A DNA stretch of 11,920 bases, taken from assembly GCA_030745815.1 (NCBI GenBank), contig JASLNX010000116.1, positions 1 to 11,920 of the forward strand, read 5' to 3'. Positions 11,587 to 11,920 of the stretch are shown here, in pieces. The translations under genes and the position numbers were made by a program. Each line of letters opens with the position of its first letter. Position 1 is the first letter of the stretch. This DNA comes from an archaeon. Its GTDB lineage: Archaea > Iainarchaeota > Iainarchaeia > Iainarchaeales > GCA-2688035. Under the pieces are notes generated by a model, which searched no databases, was not told the DNA's origin, and saw nothing but the letters and a program-made list of their open reading frames with translations.

Positions 11587-11733
11587 TTACGGCGCATAGG
11601 CCTTGCACATGTCAATAATCCTGTCCACAAACATGCTTGACTCTTGTATTATGGGGTCGTCTACCGTGAGTTTCACTGCATAGAACAATGCTTTGCTTTT
11701 TGTTGCCTTCTTCTTCCATGAAAAAGCCTTTCT
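11587..11733 (-). pseudogene. Remnant 3' end of a gene homologous to the one at the right edge
   Basis: This frame is open for 48 codons, ending at TAA 11587-11589, and is closed upstream by TAA at 11734-11736. It has no ATG before the internal Met in SSMFVDRIID. Its C-terminal part, KALFYAV followed by QESSMFVDRIIDM, aligns with KAVFYAL and QEASMFVDRVIDL of the next gene (15 of 29 identical residues without gaps). An overlapping frame opens with ATG at about 11718-11720 but shows no homology. It is best read as the surviving tail of a tandem duplicate whose 5' part was lost. The protein family is not recognised. A very short real gene using a TTG start is a less likely alternative. Confidence 0.6.
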
Positions 11734-11758
11734 TTATGTTATTTATTTGGGTGCGCGC

Positions 11759-11920
11759 TTAGGGTGACAAGCTTAGGTCAATTACTCGGTCAACAAACAT
11801 GCTTGCCTCTTGAACTAAGAGTGCTTGCTCTTTTACGCTGAGAGCATAAAAAACTGCCTTTGTGTCGTGGGTTCTACAGTTGTTTACTGTGTTTGAGATG
11901 AATTTGGCAACAGGTGCTTT
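11759..11920 (-). CDS. 3' end of an unrecognised gene running off the window
   Basis: The minus-strand frame is open from the window edge to TAA 11759-11761, giving the last 53 residues. It shows KAPVAKFISNTVNN, then KAVFYAL, then QEASMFVDRVIDL, and ends LSLSP. The pattern suggests a helical C-terminus with a conserved hydrophobic face. The same pattern is repeated in the remnant just downstream, which supports it being a true coding frame. The family is unknown; most of the gene lies outside. Confidence 0.6.
   Translation of the reverse strand, partial: KAPVAKFISNTVNNCRTHDTKAVFYALSVKEQALLVQEASMFVDRVIDLSLSP

Noticed and set aside
1..11920. CRISPR array, insertion sequence or transposase
   Set aside because: No regularly spaced direct repeats of CRISPR type, no terminal inverted repeats with target duplications and no transposase motifs were seen.

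Overview
The window looks like chromosomal DNA of an archaeon with moderate GC, probably an uncultivated or small-genome lineage (DPANN-like; the phylum is inference). The evidence is the archaeal ribosomal-stalk cluster L1-L10(P0)-P1, a membrane-anchored Lon-type (S16) protease of the archaeal exported type, ribosomal protein L44e (absent from bacteria), a tRNA with no encoded CCA, and TATA-like boxes about 25 nt upstream of several starts. The resident genes prefer AAC for Asn and CTT/TTG for Leu.

Layout. 1-1766 (+): the end of L1, then L10/P0, then P1/L12, closed by a hairpin and T-rich terminator. 1767-2102: no protein gene, but a strong TATA box followed by about 190 nt of hairpin-forming sequence that I read as an unidentified structured RNA. 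2103-4688 (+): an exported, single-pass Lon-like serine protease with a long basic cytoplasmic tail. 4690-7674 (-): an SMC-family ATPase, convergent with the protease and only 1 nt from it. 7738-8544 (-): a six-helix membrane protein. 8707-8994 (+): L44e. 9054-9881 (+): a winged-helix DNA-binding protein, apparently leaderless. 9917-9988 (+): tRNA-Gly(CCC), followed by a small hairpin/repeat cluster. 10052-10531 (-): an exported small protein with a possible SCP2-like fold. 10555-11517 (-): a membrane-anchored periplasmic-type substrate-binding protein whose codon use differs from all its neighbours. 11587-11920 (-): two homologous gene 3' ends in tandem, one an apparent remnant, the other running off the window.

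How the genes relate. The left end is ordinary translation machinery, although this L10 lacks the hydrophobic C-terminal tip that P1 keeps. The most unusual object is the SMC-family protein. Its head domains are those of a true SMC (SMC-type Walker A context, SGGEK signature, DEADAALD Walker B/D-loop). The midpoint of its coiled coil, however, is a CPVC motif like the Rad50 zinc hook, and there is no room for the roughly 150-residue SMC hinge. This is the best candidate for a little-described system here. The right end looks accessory: a probably transferred binding-protein gene, an exported lipid-binding-like protein and a decayed tandem duplication.
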